Below are positions 1 to 8,264 of a DNA stretch of 59,289 nt, in pieces. Source of the DNA: Chthoniobacterales bacterium (GTDB lineage: Bacteria > Verrucomicrobiota > Verrucomicrobiia > Chthoniobacterales > JACTMZ01). The position numbers and the translations under genes were made by a program. Location of the stretch: contig JACSRX010000071.1 in NCBI GenBank assembly GCA_014879535.1, positions 1-59,289 of the forward strand. The letters are read 5' to 3'. Numbering within the stretch: position 1 is the first letter of the stretch; every line of letters begins with the position of its first letter. The notes beneath the pieces are model-generated. The model had not been told where the DNA came from and searched no databases. It saw nothing but the letters and a program-made list of their open reading frames with translations.

Positions 1-1
1 C

Positions 2-1891
2 CTCGGAGGAGGCGGTGGAGGCACTTTCATCGGCTACGTCGGGGGGGGCGGTGGAGGAGGCGCGGCGGGCGGCGCAATCTTTGTCCGTTCCGACAATGGC
101 GCCACATTGACCGTTGCCGACAGCGGCATCAACGGGAACGCAACCGCGGGCGGCTCCCCCGGTTTCACCCAGACAGGCTCTCACACAGTGCAAGCCGGGG
201 CAGGAATCGCAACCGGAGCGGGGTTGTTTCTCAACGGAGGAAACGCCACGTTTGAGGTGGACGGAGGAACAGTCACGATCAGTGACACGATTTCCGATGC
301 CGCTTTCGCAGGAGGGCCAGCGGCCGGCATCATCAAGACGGGGAGCGGAACGCTGGTCCTGTCCGGTGACAACAACCTCGGCGGTGCGTTGTCGCCAAAC
401 GCGGGCACGCTCGAGATCACAGGCACGGTGACCAACGGCACCGTCAGCGGCATCGCGGCCACCGGAGGCACCGCCGTGCTGAAGATCGCCGGCAGCGGGG
501 CAAACTGGACCTCCCTGTCCGACATACTCCTCGGCCACAACGGAGGCACCGGCACGCTGGAGATCAGCGGTGGAGCCACGGCAAATGACACATTCGCCCT
601 TGTCGGGCGCACGACCGGGGGGACAGGCCACGTCACGGTCACGGGCACAAGCTCGACTTGGACGCACAGCGCCGGACTGGTCATCGGCACGGGAGGTGCC
701 GGAACAATGCTCGTGAGCGACGGCGCCCAGGTCTCAAACACGGACGGCTGGATCGGCGGAAACGCGGGTTCGGATGGCACGGTCACCGTCACCGGCGAAG
801 CCTCGCGCTGGTCCTCGACCGCCTATTTGGTCGTGGGCGGCGCGGGTGACGGCGCGCTCAACGTTGTGGACGGCGGCACGGTGAAGGTCGGTCCGACTGG
901 CGGTGGCACGCTCACCCTTGCCAATTCCGGATCTTCTGCGGGCACACTCAACATCGGCGCCCCCGCCGGGGAAGCCGCACTGCCGGCGGGCACGATCCAG
1001 GCCGGAACCATCACCGGCGGCAGCGGTGGCGGCGCGAAGTTGGTGAATTTCAACCACACGGAAACGGACTATGTCTTCTCCGCCAACATGACCGCCGGCT
1101 TGAGCGTCCGGCAAATCAGCGGCGTGACCACCCTCGGCGGCACGAACACCTACACCGGGAACACCGTCATCTCGAACGGCACCCTCGCCATCGCCGAAGG
1201 CGGCTGCCTGACGTTCCATATCGGAGGCAGCAACACCAACAACGCCGTCCTCGGAACCGGTTCCCTCCAGGCCGGCGGCGCCTTCACGTTCAACCTCGCC
1301 AATGCCTCCACCAACACCGGGGATGTCTGGACCATCGTGGCCCCCGGCATCACCGCGAACTACGGGACGAATTTCCTCGTCACCGGCTTCGACGGGTCCG
1401 GCGGCAACTGGACGAATTCGACCAACGGCGTGGACTATGTCTTCCAGCAGGCAACCGGCAAGCTTACCGTGGGCGCGCCGATCACCAACAACTACCAGGT
1501 TTGGGTCGGCTACTGGCAGGGCCAAGTTCCGGGATTCACCAATGTCGCCGGCACCGACGATCCGGATGGTGACGCGTTCGACAACGACCAGGAATTCGCC
1601 TTCGACGGCAATCCGACCGTTGGCACCGCCGCGCTCCTCACCACGGTGAAGGCGGGCACGAACGCCGTTTTCACATGGGTGCAGCGCAAGAACCCTCCCG
1701 GTGGCGTGACCTACGCGGTCGAGGAAACCGCCAGCCTTTCCGAAGGTCCGTGGACGAACTCCCCCGTGACCATTTCCAACTCGGCAGACCAGTCCGGACT
1801 CGAAATTCCGGACGACTACGAGCGGAAGGAGTTCATGGCACCCGCCGCCGGGGACAAGTTCTTCCGCGTTCAGGCCGTCATCGAACCGTAA
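2..1891 (+). CDS. Autotransporter-associated beta-strand-repeat surface protein (5' end outside window)
   Basis: The reading frame is open from base 2, so the gene begins upstream of the window; the TTG at 107 is only an internal codon. The first visible residues are glycine-rich (GGGGGGTFIGYV, then GGAIFV). Next come repeated beta-helix units such as GIIKTGSGTLVLSG and TYTGNTVISNGTLAIAEGG, typical of autotransporter-associated beta-strand repeats in secreted adhesin-like proteins. The C-terminal 130 residues change character: YQVWVGYWQGQVPGFTNVAG followed by a calcium-binding-like DPDGDAFDNDQEF, a common ending of verrucomicrobial secreted proteins. No outer-membrane barrel and no PEP-CTERM motif is seen. 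Likely extracellular or surface-located; substrate unknown. Confidence 0.8.
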   Translation, partial: LGGGGGGTFIGYVGGGGGGGAAGGAIFVRSDNGATLTVADSGINGNATAGGSPGFTQTGSHTVQAGAGIATGAGLFLNGGNATFEVDGGTVTISDTISDAAFAGGPAAGIIKTGSGTLVLSGDNNLGGALSPNAGTLEITGTVTNGTVSGIAATGGTAVLKIAGSGANWTSLSDILLGHNGGTGTLEISGGATANDTFALVGRTTGGTGHVTVTGTSSTWTHSAGLVIGTGGAGTMLVSDGAQVSNTDGWIGGNAGSDGTVTVTGEASRWSSTAYLVVGGAGDGALNVVDGGTVKVGPTGGGTLTLANSGSSAGTLNIGAPAGEAALPAGTIQAGTITGGSGGGAKLVNFNHTETDYVFSANMTAGLSVRQISGVTTLGGTNTYTGNTVISNGTLAIAEGGCLTFHIGGSNTNNAVLGTGSLQAGGAFTFNLANASTNTGDVWTIVAPGITANYGTNFLVTGFDGSGGNWTNSTNGVDYVFQQATGKLTVGAPITNNYQVWVGYWQGQVPGFTNVAGTDDPDGDAFDNDQEFAFDGNPTVGTAALLTTVKAGTNAVFTWVQRKNPPGGVTYAVEETASLSEGPWTNSPVTISNSADQSGLEIPDDYERKEFMAPAAGDKFFRVQAVIEP

Positions 1892-1913
1892 GCCCCCCCT
1901 GCAAACAGGGGCT
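1891..1913 (+). terminator. GC-rich hairpin just after the stop codon
   Basis: The arms AGCCCC...CTG and CAGGGGCT pair around a CAAA loop with a three-base bulge of C, starting at the last base of the TAA. There is no T-run, so a role as an intrinsic terminator is weakly supported. Confidence 0.3.
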
Positions 1914-2008
1914 CCCGGCAAGTGTGGCTTTGCAATCCCGCCATCCCGGGTAAATTGGGGTTATGATCCCGGTTGCGCTCATGGCGCGGCGCGCGATCCG
2001 CTCCCATC

Positions 2009-2278
2009 ATGAAAACCGTCACCATCACCGAGGCGAAAAAGCACCTCGGCGCCTACCTGAAAGAGGCCGTTGCCGGCACGAACCTCGGCATCATCTGCGG
2101 CAACCGCATCGTGGCCCTCCGTCCGGTCGAGGTCACATCCATCGACTTCGAGGACGCCGGCGACCCGGATCTCGCCGCCAAGCTCACCGCCGAGCAGCGC
2201 GACCGCCTCTACTCGCAGCTCAAGAAGGAGCGCAAGGAGGCCAAGCGGCGGCGCAAGGAATTGCTGGGCGGCGTGTAG
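2009..2278 (+). CDS. Phd/YefM-family antitoxin-like protein, no toxin adjacent
   Basis: The 89-residue protein begins MKTVTITEAKKHLGAYLKEA, the N-terminal strand-helix of Phd/YefM antitoxins (dimerisation and DNA-binding fold). An internal GTNLGIICGNRIVALRPVE matches the family's hairpin. The C-terminal third is highly charged and helical (LKKERKEAKRRRKELL), where such antitoxins normally bind the toxin. The start was chosen because it puts the conserved MKTVTITEAK at the N-terminus; 12 upstream in-frame residues are unlike the family. No RelE, Doc or PIN toxin follows: the next gene 44 bases on is a LexA-like repressor. It may be an orphan antitoxin or may regulate another locus. Confidence 0.75.
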   Translation: MKTVTITEAKKHLGAYLKEAVAGTNLGIICGNRIVALRPVEVTSIDFEDAGDPDLAAKLTAEQRDRLYSQLKKERKEAKRRRKELLGGV

Positions 2279-2313
2279 GCACCGCCCTTGACGCCGCGCC
2301 GCCCCGGAGGAAG

Positions 2314-2331
2314 ACTGGACGCATGTCCAGT
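2314..2331 (+). promoter_or_regulatory. Perfect palindrome over the lexA start codon (candidate autoregulatory operator)
   Basis: ACTGGAC-GCAT-GTCCAGT is a perfect 7-bp inverted repeat with a 4-bp spacer. It lies between a GGAGG at 2306-2310 and the lexA ATG at 2323, and covers the start codon. Its TGNNC-N4-GNNCA geometry resembles described LexA boxes. As DNA it could be the repressor's own operator; as RNA it could hide the start codon. Both roles are inference. Confidence 0.55.
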
Positions 2332-2958
2332 CATCCCACCGCACGCCAGCGCGAGGTGCTCGACTACATCAGCCGACACAGATCGCGGCACGGCGTGCCG
2401 CCGACGGTGCGCGAAATCCAGCAGCACTTCGGCTTCGCGAGCCCGAATGCCGCCGCGTCGCACCTGAAGGCGCTCGGCCGCAAGGGTCTCCTTCACCGCA
2501 CGCCCGGCGCGGCACGCACACTCACCGTTCCCGGCGACCGGCGACGGGACGTGTCGGGCATCCCGGTCTTCGGCGACATCCCCGCCGGTTTTCCCGACGA
2601 ACGCGAACAGCGCGCGGAGGGCTGCGTCTATGCCGACCTCGAGTCGTTCGGCATCCGCCGCACGGCACGCACGTTCGCCCTGCGCGCCCGGGGCGACTCG
2701 ATGACGGGCGCCCATATCCTCGACGGCGACATCGTCGTGATGGAACTGCGTGAACCGAACCACGGCAACATCGTCGCCGCGCTCCTTGACGGCGAGACCA
2801 CGCTCAAGCGCTACCTCGTGCGCAACAACCGTCCGTTCCTCCGCGCCGAGAACCCCGCCTACCCCGACCTCATCCCGGCCCGCGAGCTCGTGATCCAAGG
2901 CGTGATGATCGCCCTGTTCCGCAAACCGAAGGACAGCGGCAGGCAGATTGAACCGTGA
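2323..2958 (+). CDS. lexA: LexA-like SOS repressor (S24 peptidase)
   Basis: The 211-residue protein has the two LexA domains. Residues 1-65 form a winged helix (TARQREVLDYI, then PTVREIQQHFGF) that binds DNA. Residues 78-200 form the S24 self-cleavage domain, with the Ala88-Gly89 scissile bond in GDIPAG, nucleophile Ser126 in GDSM, and Lys162 in TTLKRY. LexA represses DNA-damage genes and cleaves itself when RecA filaments form. The ATG at 2323 gives a family-length protein and sits inside a palindrome. The stop lies 7 bases before the next gene, a PD-(D/E)XK nuclease-like protein, so the three genes to 4466 look like one operon. It may be the main LexA or a local paralogue; no other SOS gene is in the window. 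Confidence 0.88.
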   Translation: MSSHPTARQREVLDYISRHRSRHGVPPTVREIQQHFGFASPNAAASHLKALGRKGLLHRTPGAARTLTVPGDRRRDVSGIPVFGDIPAGFPDEREQRAEGCVYADLESFGIRRTARTFALRARGDSMTGAHILDGDIVVMELREPNHGNIVAALLDGETTLKRYLVRNNRPFLRAENPAYPDLIPARELVIQGVMIALFRKPKDSGRQIEP

Positions 2959-2965
2959 TGGGACT

Positions 2966-3928
2966 ATGACACACTTGCCGATGGTGACTACTCATGCAGA
3001 TGGTATATTGCCACTAATGCAAGAACACGGCGGCAAGGTGGAAATGAGAACCAAACTGAGAGCAGCCATCGAACAGATCAAGCGGCACTTGTCGGAGAGC
3101 AAAGCGAAGTCCATCGACCTTCAAGACCAGTTGCAGTCCGCCATTGGCAAACTGCGTCACGATGTGCTGGAGGAATTCAGAACAGTGACATGGCCGCATT
3201 TGCGAAAGCTCGATGAAGTGCTCCAGACGGGGCAAGGCTTGCCCGTGCCTGCGCTGTCGGCGTGTGGGTTCGGCACGGCAGAAGTGAGATATACGAAACT
3301 GCTAGCCTACTACCTCGACGCGCGAAACCATCACGGGTTGGGCGGTCGACTGACTCAAGCGATCTTCGCACATCGAATCGAGGCAGGCAGGGACTTGCCT
3401 TGGGCGGAATGCAGTGTGGAGGCTGAGTTTCCTCTCGGAAAGTCCATGCTCTCGGACAAGACAGAGCGGCGGAACTCGCTTGACCTCCTGATCAAAGTTG
3501 GGAAACGCCGGATTCTCGTGGAGCAAAAAATCAACAGCACCGAGGGCGAGGAGCAATTGAGAAGGTATTCTGATGCTGCCCGCGCGCTCTTCAGCAATCC
3601 CCTTGATCTGTTCTTTCTGACACCTGAGGGGCGCGGGGGGAGTGATGTTGAGTGGACAGAAATATCCCACGATGAACTGCTCTGTGATATGGCTTCAGTC
3701 TTGGACTCTCCCGATGTGTCGCCCACAGCACGACACAACCTGCGGACGCTTCTTTGGGACCTTGCAATGGGGCCGCTGGCGCAAGACGCTGGATGGATCA
3801 ATGACCTTGGAGTGAAGGTGCGTTTCGTAGCCGAAGACTACAACCGCTGCGCCGAGATCAAGAGTTGGTTCCAGCGCCAAGGGATGAGCTACGACACCCT
3901 CAAGATCGTAGCCAAACTCGCGGAGTAA
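2966..3928 (+). CDS. PD-(D/E)XK nuclease superfamily protein
   Basis: The protein is about 320 residues. After a helical N-terminus (about 28-70), the fold begins at AEVRYTKLLAYYLD (Glu106), a signature of PD-(D/E)XK nuclease-like proteins. The active site is visible as Asp173 in NSLDLLI and Glu186-x-Lys188 in ILVEQKI, followed by EEQLRRY, the usual Q-x3-Y helix. This predicts a metal-dependent DNA or RNA nuclease. The start is uncertain: ATG 2966 is 7 bases after lexA, and ATG 3044 has an AAGGTGG upstream. Base composition is visibly lower in GC than the flanks, suggesting transfer. It is sandwiched between lexA and an unknown protein, so SOS-controlled expression is plausible. Its target is unknown. 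Confidence 0.7.
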   Translation: MTHLPMVTTHADGILPLMQEHGGKVEMRTKLRAAIEQIKRHLSESKAKSIDLQDQLQSAIGKLRHDVLEEFRTVTWPHLRKLDEVLQTGQGLPVPALSACGFGTAEVRYTKLLAYYLDARNHHGLGGRLTQAIFAHRIEAGRDLPWAECSVEAEFPLGKSMLSDKTERRNSLDLLIKVGKRRILVEQKINSTEGEEQLRRYSDAARALFSNPLDLFFLTPEGRGGSDVEWTEISHDELLCDMASVLDSPDVSPTARHNLRTLLWDLAMGPLAQDAGWINDLGVKVRFVAEDYNRCAEIKSWFQRQGMSYDTLKIVAKLAE

Positions 3929-3935
3929 CCCATTT

Positions 3936-4466
3936 ATGAAAAAATTGACCGATATCGCAAGAGACTACTTAGACGCCGTGGAAGTGCTAACCGAAGCACG
4001 TGAGCGCTTTGAAGAGGAAATGGCAGAATGGTGGGCCTATGTAATTGACGATACAGTAAAGCCAGCACTGCAACAGATTTCACCAGGGTCATTCCATATT
4101 TGGGAAAATAAGAGCAAGCCAGGCAAATGCCACTGGAGGATCAGGCACAAGGCTCCAATCCGTGTCGAAATACAGGATCCCCGAGTCAGTGGACAAAAAT
4201 TCTACAAAGTGGCGCTGCAAATAACATCTCAGCCCGAGCTCGAAGATCACAGAAAGAACCAAACTCTTGTGGCGCATCTTGAAAGGGCGGCCAAGGAGCA
4301 TGGTATCGAGGATGGCCTGAACTGGAAAACGCGGGAGTTGGCCAGCGTGGACATCGACATCCAGCCTGATGATGCAGAGGAGACCGCTGGACGGGTTTGC
4401 GATGCCGCGGCCCGCTTCTTCCATGTTGTTCTGGAGCACGACCGTGCATATCCGAAAGCGGGTTGA
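3936..4466 (+). CDS. Hypothetical protein, partner of the PD-(D/E)XK gene
   Basis: The protein has 176 residues and no family that I recognise. The N-terminus is a charged helix (DYLDAVEVLTEARERFEEEM). The middle holds beta-like segments with WRIRHKAPIRVEIQDPR. The end has an acidic helix followed by CDAAARFFHVVLEHDRAYP. There is no signal peptide or membrane segment, so it is cytoplasmic. It starts 7 bases after the nuclease stop, so the two are almost surely co-transcribed. By context it could be a regulator, immunity protein or specificity partner of the nuclease; that is inference only. Confidence 0.6.
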   Translation: MKKLTDIARDYLDAVEVLTEARERFEEEMAEWWAYVIDDTVKPALQQISPGSFHIWENKSKPGKCHWRIRHKAPIRVEIQDPRVSGQKFYKVALQITSQPELEDHRKNQTLVAHLERAAKEHGIEDGLNWKTRELASVDIDIQPDDAEETAGRVCDAAARFFHVVLEHDRAYPKAG

Positions 4467-4581
4467 GCTTATCCAAGGCACCGGATTCACACGCTGATAA
4501 ACTGCGTCTACGGGAACGCTTCCTGAACACCGCGCCGCCTTGGCGCTTGCCAACAGGGGGCATCCCCCTTTGGATGCGGCC

Positions 4582-5322
4582 ATGGAACGTTCTTACGGTC
4601 GGGGGGCGGATGGTTTGCGTCCGGTGACATTTGAAGAGGGAATCGCGCCGCATGCGGCGGGATCGGTGCTGGTGTCGTTCGGCAACACGAAGGTTGTCTG
4701 CGCGGCCACGATCGATGAGGGCGTGCCGCGCTGGATGCAGGTGCAGAAGGTCTCCGGGGGATGGCTCACGGCGGAATATTCGATGCTCCCCTACGCAACC
4801 CTCGACCGGAAAGCCCGCGACATTTCACGGGGCAAGCTCGACGGGAGGACCACGGAAATCCAGCGCCTCATCGGACGCGCCCTCCGCGCCGTCGTGGACC
4901 TCGAACTCCTCGGCCCGCGCACCCTCTGGGTGGATTGCGATGTGCTGCAGGCGGACGGCGGCACGCGCACGGCGGCAATCACCGGAGCCTGCGTGGCGGT
5001 GGAGCTTGCCTGCCGCAAATTGATCGCCGAGGGCAAAATCAAGCAGACGGCCCTCCGGGAGCGGGTCGCGGCCGTCAGCGTCGGCGTGGTGAACGGGGAC
5101 GTTCTGCTCGATCTGGACTATTCGGAGGACAAGGACGCCACGGTGGACATGAACCTCGTGATGACCCAGAGCGGCGAATTTGTGGAAGTCCAGGGCTCGG
5201 GCGAGGAAGCCACGTTCGGGGAGGAGGCCCTCTTTGAAATGCTCCGGGTCGGACGCGCCGGAATCGAAAGTTTGCTTGCCCTGCAAGAGAACGCCCTTAC
5301 TCTCCACGTCCCCTCTGTTTGA
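4582..5322 (+). CDS. rph: Ribonuclease PH
   Basis: RNase PH is a phosphate-dependent 3'-to-5' exoribonuclease that trims tRNA precursors. The 246-residue product begins with the family's opening ([20 protein letters not shown]). It contains [14 protein letters not shown], the RNA-binding [17 protein letters not shown], and the phosphate-site region [17 protein letters not shown]. The ATG at 4582 was preferred to the in-frame TTG at 4540 because it matches the family length (about 240). The product usually works as a hexamer. The next gene, gmd, starts 10 bases after its stop, so they may share a transcript although functionally unrelated. Confidence 0.95.
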   Translation: MERSYGRGADGLRPVTFEEGIAPHAAGSVLVSFGNTKVVCAATIDEGVPRWMQVQKVSGGWLTAEYSMLPYATLDRKARDISRGKLDGRTTEIQRLIGRALRAVVDLELLGPRTLWVDCDVLQADGGTRTAAITGACVAVELACRKLIAEGKIKQTALRERVAAVSVGVVNGDVLLDLDYSEDKDATVDMNLVMTQSGEFVEVQGSGEEATFGEEALFEMLRVGRAGIESLLALQENALTLHVPSV

Positions 5323-5332
5323 GGGAGATGCG

Positions 5333-6340
5333 ATGAAGAAAGCGCTTATCACAGGAATCACAGGCCAGGACGGGTCTTATCTGGCCGACCTTCTGGTGGC
5401 CAAAGGCTACGAGGTCCACGGGATCATCCGCCGCGCCAGCACGTTCAACACCGCGCGGATCGACCACCTTTACCAGGATCCCCATGTGAACGGCGTGAAG
5501 CTGTTCCTGCACTACGGCGACCTGGCCGACTCGGTGAACCTCACCAAGCTCCTCTACGAGCTGCAGCCGGACGAAGTTTACAACCTCGGAGCCCAGAGCC
5601 ATGTGCGTGTCAGTTTCGACATCCCGGAATACACGTCGGATGTCACGGGTGTCGGCACGATCCGCATCCTCGAGGCCATCCGTGAGTCCGGCATCAAGCC
5701 GCGCTACTATCAGGCCTCCAGCAGCGAGATGTTCGGCAAGGTGCAGGAAGTCCCCCAGACCGAGACGACGCCGTTCTGGCCCCGCAGCCCCTACGGATGC
5801 GCCAAGGTTTTCGGCCACTGGGCCACGGTGAATTACCGCGAAAGCTACGGGCTCTTCGCCTGCAGCGGTATCCTTTTCAACCACGAAAGCCCCCGTCGCG
5901 GCGAAACTTTCGTCACCCGGAAAATTTCCCGCGCCGCCGCCGCGATCAAACTCGGCCTCCAAAACGAACTCTACCTCGGCAACCTCGACGCCAAGCGCGA
6001 CTGGGGTTATGCGCCGGAATACGTGGAAGGAATGTGGCGGATGCTGCAGGCGGATGAGCCCGACGATTACATCCTCGCCACGAACGAAACCCATACGGTC
6101 AAGGAGTTTGTGCAGGAAGCCTTCCAGCACGTGGGGCTCGATTGGGAGAAGCACGTCAAATACGACGCCCGCTACGAACGGCCCGCCGAAGTCGATCTCC
6201 TCATCGGCAATCCGGGCAAAGCCAAACGGCAGCTCGGCTGGGAACCCAAAGTCAAATTCAACGAACTGGTCAAGATCATGGTGGATGCGGACAGAGAAAT
6301 GCTTGAAGGCAAGCACCTCGTCCACCAACATCAGGCCTGA
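5333..6340 (+). CDS. gmd: GDP-mannose 4,6-dehydratase
   Basis: This extended short-chain dehydrogenase converts GDP-mannose to GDP-4-keto-6-deoxymannose, the first step to GDP-fucose and related sugars of surface polysaccharides. The 335-residue protein starts with the Rossmann motif [14 protein letters not shown]. It carries the family's [15 protein letters not shown] region, the catalytic Ser plus Tyr-x3-Lys as SSSEMFGKV and SPYGCAKVF, and [17 protein letters not shown], which is diagnostic of Gmd. GAGGGAGATG just upstream of ATG 5333 is a reasonable ribosome-binding site. No fucose synthase gene follows, so the product's fate is encoded elsewhere. Confidence 0.95.
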   Translation: MKKALITGITGQDGSYLADLLVAKGYEVHGIIRRASTFNTARIDHLYQDPHVNGVKLFLHYGDLADSVNLTKLLYELQPDEVYNLGAQSHVRVSFDIPEYTSDVTGVGTIRILEAIRESGIKPRYYQASSSEMFGKVQEVPQTETTPFWPRSPYGCAKVFGHWATVNYRESYGLFACSGILFNHESPRRGETFVTRKISRAAAAIKLGLQNELYLGNLDAKRDWGYAPEYVEGMWRMLQADEPDDYILATNETHTVKEFVQEAFQHVGLDWEKHVKYDARYERPAEVDLLIGNPGKAKRQLGWEPKVKFNELVKIMVDADREMLEGKHLVHQHQA

Positions 6341-6362
6341 TTTTCAGAAAGAACCAAAAGAT

Positions 6363-6626
6363 ATGTCCAGAGTCTGCAGTGTAACCAAAGCCAAGCCCAA
6401 GCGTGGATCCGTGATCCATCGCCGGGGTATGGCCAAAAAGAAGGGCGGCGTCGGCCGTCACGTGACGGCGAACACGCCGCGGTATTTCACACCGAACCTT
6501 CAGGAGAAGCGCATCTGGGTTCCCGAACTCAAGCGTTTCGTCAAAGTGAAGCTCACCGCGCGCGCCCTCAAAACGATCAACAAGAACGGAGCTTACGCCA
6601 CTCTCAAGAAGGCCGGTGTTATTTGA
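6363..6626 (+). CDS. rpmB: 50S ribosomal protein L28
   Basis: The 87-residue basic protein begins MSRVCSVTKAKPKRGS and contains HVTANTPRYFTPNLQEKRIW and VKLTARALKTINKNG, the conserved parts of bacterial L28. It lacks the zinc-binding cysteine pairs found in some L28 forms; only Cys5 is present. It follows gmd by 22 bases. An intrinsic terminator overlaps its own stop codon, so most transcripts should end here. Confidence 0.95.
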   Translation: MSRVCSVTKAKPKRGSVIHRRGMAKKKGGVGRHVTANTPRYFTPNLQEKRIWVPELKRFVKVKLTARALKTINKNGAYATLKKAGVI

Positions 6627-6637
6627 CCGGCCTTTTT
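6609..6637 (+). terminator. Intrinsic terminator overlapping the rpmB stop codon
   Basis: AAGGCCGGT pairs perfectly with ACCGGCCTT around an 8-base loop, followed by a run of five T. The rpmB TGA (6624-6626) lies at the loop/3'-arm junction, so the last codons of L28 form the 5' arm. Read-through would be needed to express the next gene from the same promoter. Confidence 0.85.
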
Positions 6638-6670
6638 GATTCCCACCACAACAGAAAGGAAACACACCCA

Positions 6671-6874
6671 ATGGCATTCAGCACAGTCAGCAAAAAAAGC
6701 GGCAAGACCTACTACCTCCATTCCCGGCTCCAGAAGCTGCGTGGCGGCCAAGAAGTGACCCTTTACTTCTTCGCCGGCGAACCCAAGGAGGGCGCCATCG
6801 ACGCCCTGCCCGCCGGCTACGAAGTCTCGGAAAACGAACGCACCGGCCTGCCGCTGCTCAAGAAGATCCGATAA
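6671..6874 (+). CDS. Small conserved hypothetical protein
   Basis: The 67-residue product starts MAFSTVSKKSGKTYYLHSR and ends with GYEVSENERTGLPLLKKIR. The pattern of a positively charged start, YFFAGEP, and the ALPAGYEVSENERTGLPLLKK ending recurs in small uncharacterised bacterial proteins, but no function is known to me. GAAAGGAA lies upstream of ATG 6671. It sits between two intrinsic terminators: one in the end of rpmB and one just after its own stop. Confidence 0.75.
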   Translation: MAFSTVSKKSGKTYYLHSRLQKLRGGQEVTLYFFAGEPKEGAIDALPAGYEVSENERTGLPLLKKIR

Positions 6875-6899
6875 GGCGCCCAACCAACGTCTTTACAGG

Positions 6900-6936
6900 G
6901 ACGGTCCGGCAAGCCATTGCCGGGCCGTCTTTTTTT
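6900..6936 (+). terminator. Intrinsic terminator
   Basis: GACGGTCCGGCA and TGCCGGGCCGTC pair with one mismatch around AGCCAT, followed by seven T. It ends the transcript of the small gene at 6671-6874. Confidence 0.9.
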
Positions 6937-6953
6937 GTGGAGAATTCTCCCCC

Positions 6954-8264
6954 ATGACCGCGCGCAAATTTTTCAGGGGCCTCGGTCTTGTTGCCGCCGC
7001 GATGGGACTCCTCCTCGTCGTTGCCTGGGGAGCATGGCTGCTGATCGAGCGCTCCCGGCTTGAAGCCATGGAAGCCAAAATCCGCGCGGAAGGCTTGGCC
7101 ATGACCTTGGAGGAAGTCCTCCCCCCGCCCGTGGCTCTGGAGGACAACGCGGCGCCGCTCTTGGAGAAGGCTGCAGTGCATCTTGCAGCTCTGAAGGATG
7201 CCATCGCAGAGGCAAGATTCCTCGGATCAGGCGACAGGGATAGAGACCCATCCCTGTTCGATGCGGAAAAGCTCTCTGAACTGAAAGCGAGGATGACTTC
7301 GCCCGAAGTGCAATCCGTTCTCGACCTCCTGCGTAAAGCATCGGCCAAGCCCGCATGCCAGTTCGACCGGGATTACAGCAGAGGATTTGCTGTCAAAGCA
7401 ACAGGCATGACGGAAATTCTCAGTGGCGCCCAACTGCTGAGATTATCGTCATGGCTCCGCGCGCGCGATGGAGACATTACCGGTGCTTTCGACGATCTCA
7501 TGGCCATCATACGATTGGCAGGCTTTGGCTTGGAGGACCCATTGCTCATCGGCTGGTTGGTCGGAGTGGCCGCCGAAACCATCGGTATACAGACGGCTTC
7601 GGAAATTTTTGGCAAAACCTCCCCCGGGCAGCTCCCGGCAGATCAGTTCCGTGAGCTGCAACATCTCTGGGTAACCTGTCTCGCCGAGGCGAGAGAAAAA
7701 TTTGTGCGGAAGCTGGATGCAGAGCGCGTGATCTCCATGGATTGGGCGTTTCGGACCGTTTATCCCCGCGAACGGTTGAAATGGTTTCTTAAATATCCCC
7801 TTTATCCGTTCGTCCTCATGGACCAGCGTGCTTACCCCGAATCCATGCTCACCCTGCGCGACAGAATCCTCACCAAGAAGCCCGGAGAACTTCCTGTGGA
7901 CGACAAGGATCTCGAACAGGTCCCCCGCTTCGCCCTCCTGACACGCCTCGGGCTCGGTGCTGTTGGCAGCTATCGGCAACATCTGGACGAATACCAGACA
8001 TCGCTGCAGGTAGCCCAAGTGGGTCTCGTGCTTGAGGAATGGCGAAGGAGCCACACCGATTATCCATCCACGCTCGGGGAACTCGGGGTGCCGCCGGAGA
8101 TGCTTCGCGATCCCTTTTCGGACCAGCCCCTCATCTACCGTCGCACCCCGGAAGGCGTGACGGTTTACAGCGTCGGAAAGGACCGCGCTGACAATGGCGG
8201 CATTCGCCGCAAGAAGGACCAACCGGGCGACGTTGTGTGGTCTGTCCAACGCCCTGCTCCATGA
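6954..8264 (+). CDS. Membrane-anchored hypothetical protein with pseudopilin-like tail
   Basis: The 436-residue protein has one N-terminal membrane helix (LVAAAMGLLLVVAWGAWLLI), then a long soluble, mainly helical region. The last 80 residues (EEWRRSHTDYPSTLGEL, then DPFSDQPLIYRRTPEGVTVY and SVGKDRADNGG) resemble the C-terminal module of type II pseudopilin-like proteins and of uncharacterised Planctomycetes/Verrucomicrobia proteins. It is probably periplasmic and tethered to the inner membrane. Its stop overlaps the ATG of the next gene (ATGA), so the two are translationally coupled. Function unknown. Confidence 0.7.
   Translation: MTARKFFRGLGLVAAAMGLLLVVAWGAWLLIERSRLEAMEAKIRAEGLAMTLEEVLPPPVALEDNAAPLLEKAAVHLAALKDAIAEARFLGSGDRDRDPSLFDAEKLSELKARMTSPEVQSVLDLLRKASAKPACQFDRDYSRGFAVKATGMTEILSGAQLLRLSSWLRARDGDITGAFDDLMAIIRLAGFGLEDPLLIGWLVGVAAETIGIQTASEIFGKTSPGQLPADQFRELQHLWVTCLAEAREKFVRKLDAERVISMDWAFRTVYPRERLKWFLKYPLYPFVLMDQRAYPESMLTLRDRILTKKPGELPVDDKDLEQVPRFALLTRLGLGAVGSYRQHLDEYQTSLQVAQVGLVLEEWRRSHTDYPSTLGELGVPPEMLRDPFSDQPLIYRRTPEGVTVYSVGKDRADNGGIRRKKDQPGDVVWSVQRPAP

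Noticed and set aside
4556-4570. Hairpin GGGGG-CAT-CCCCC before rph as a terminator
   Set aside because: The 5-bp stem with a 3-base loop and only three T after it is weak; it may be chance in GC-rich sequence.
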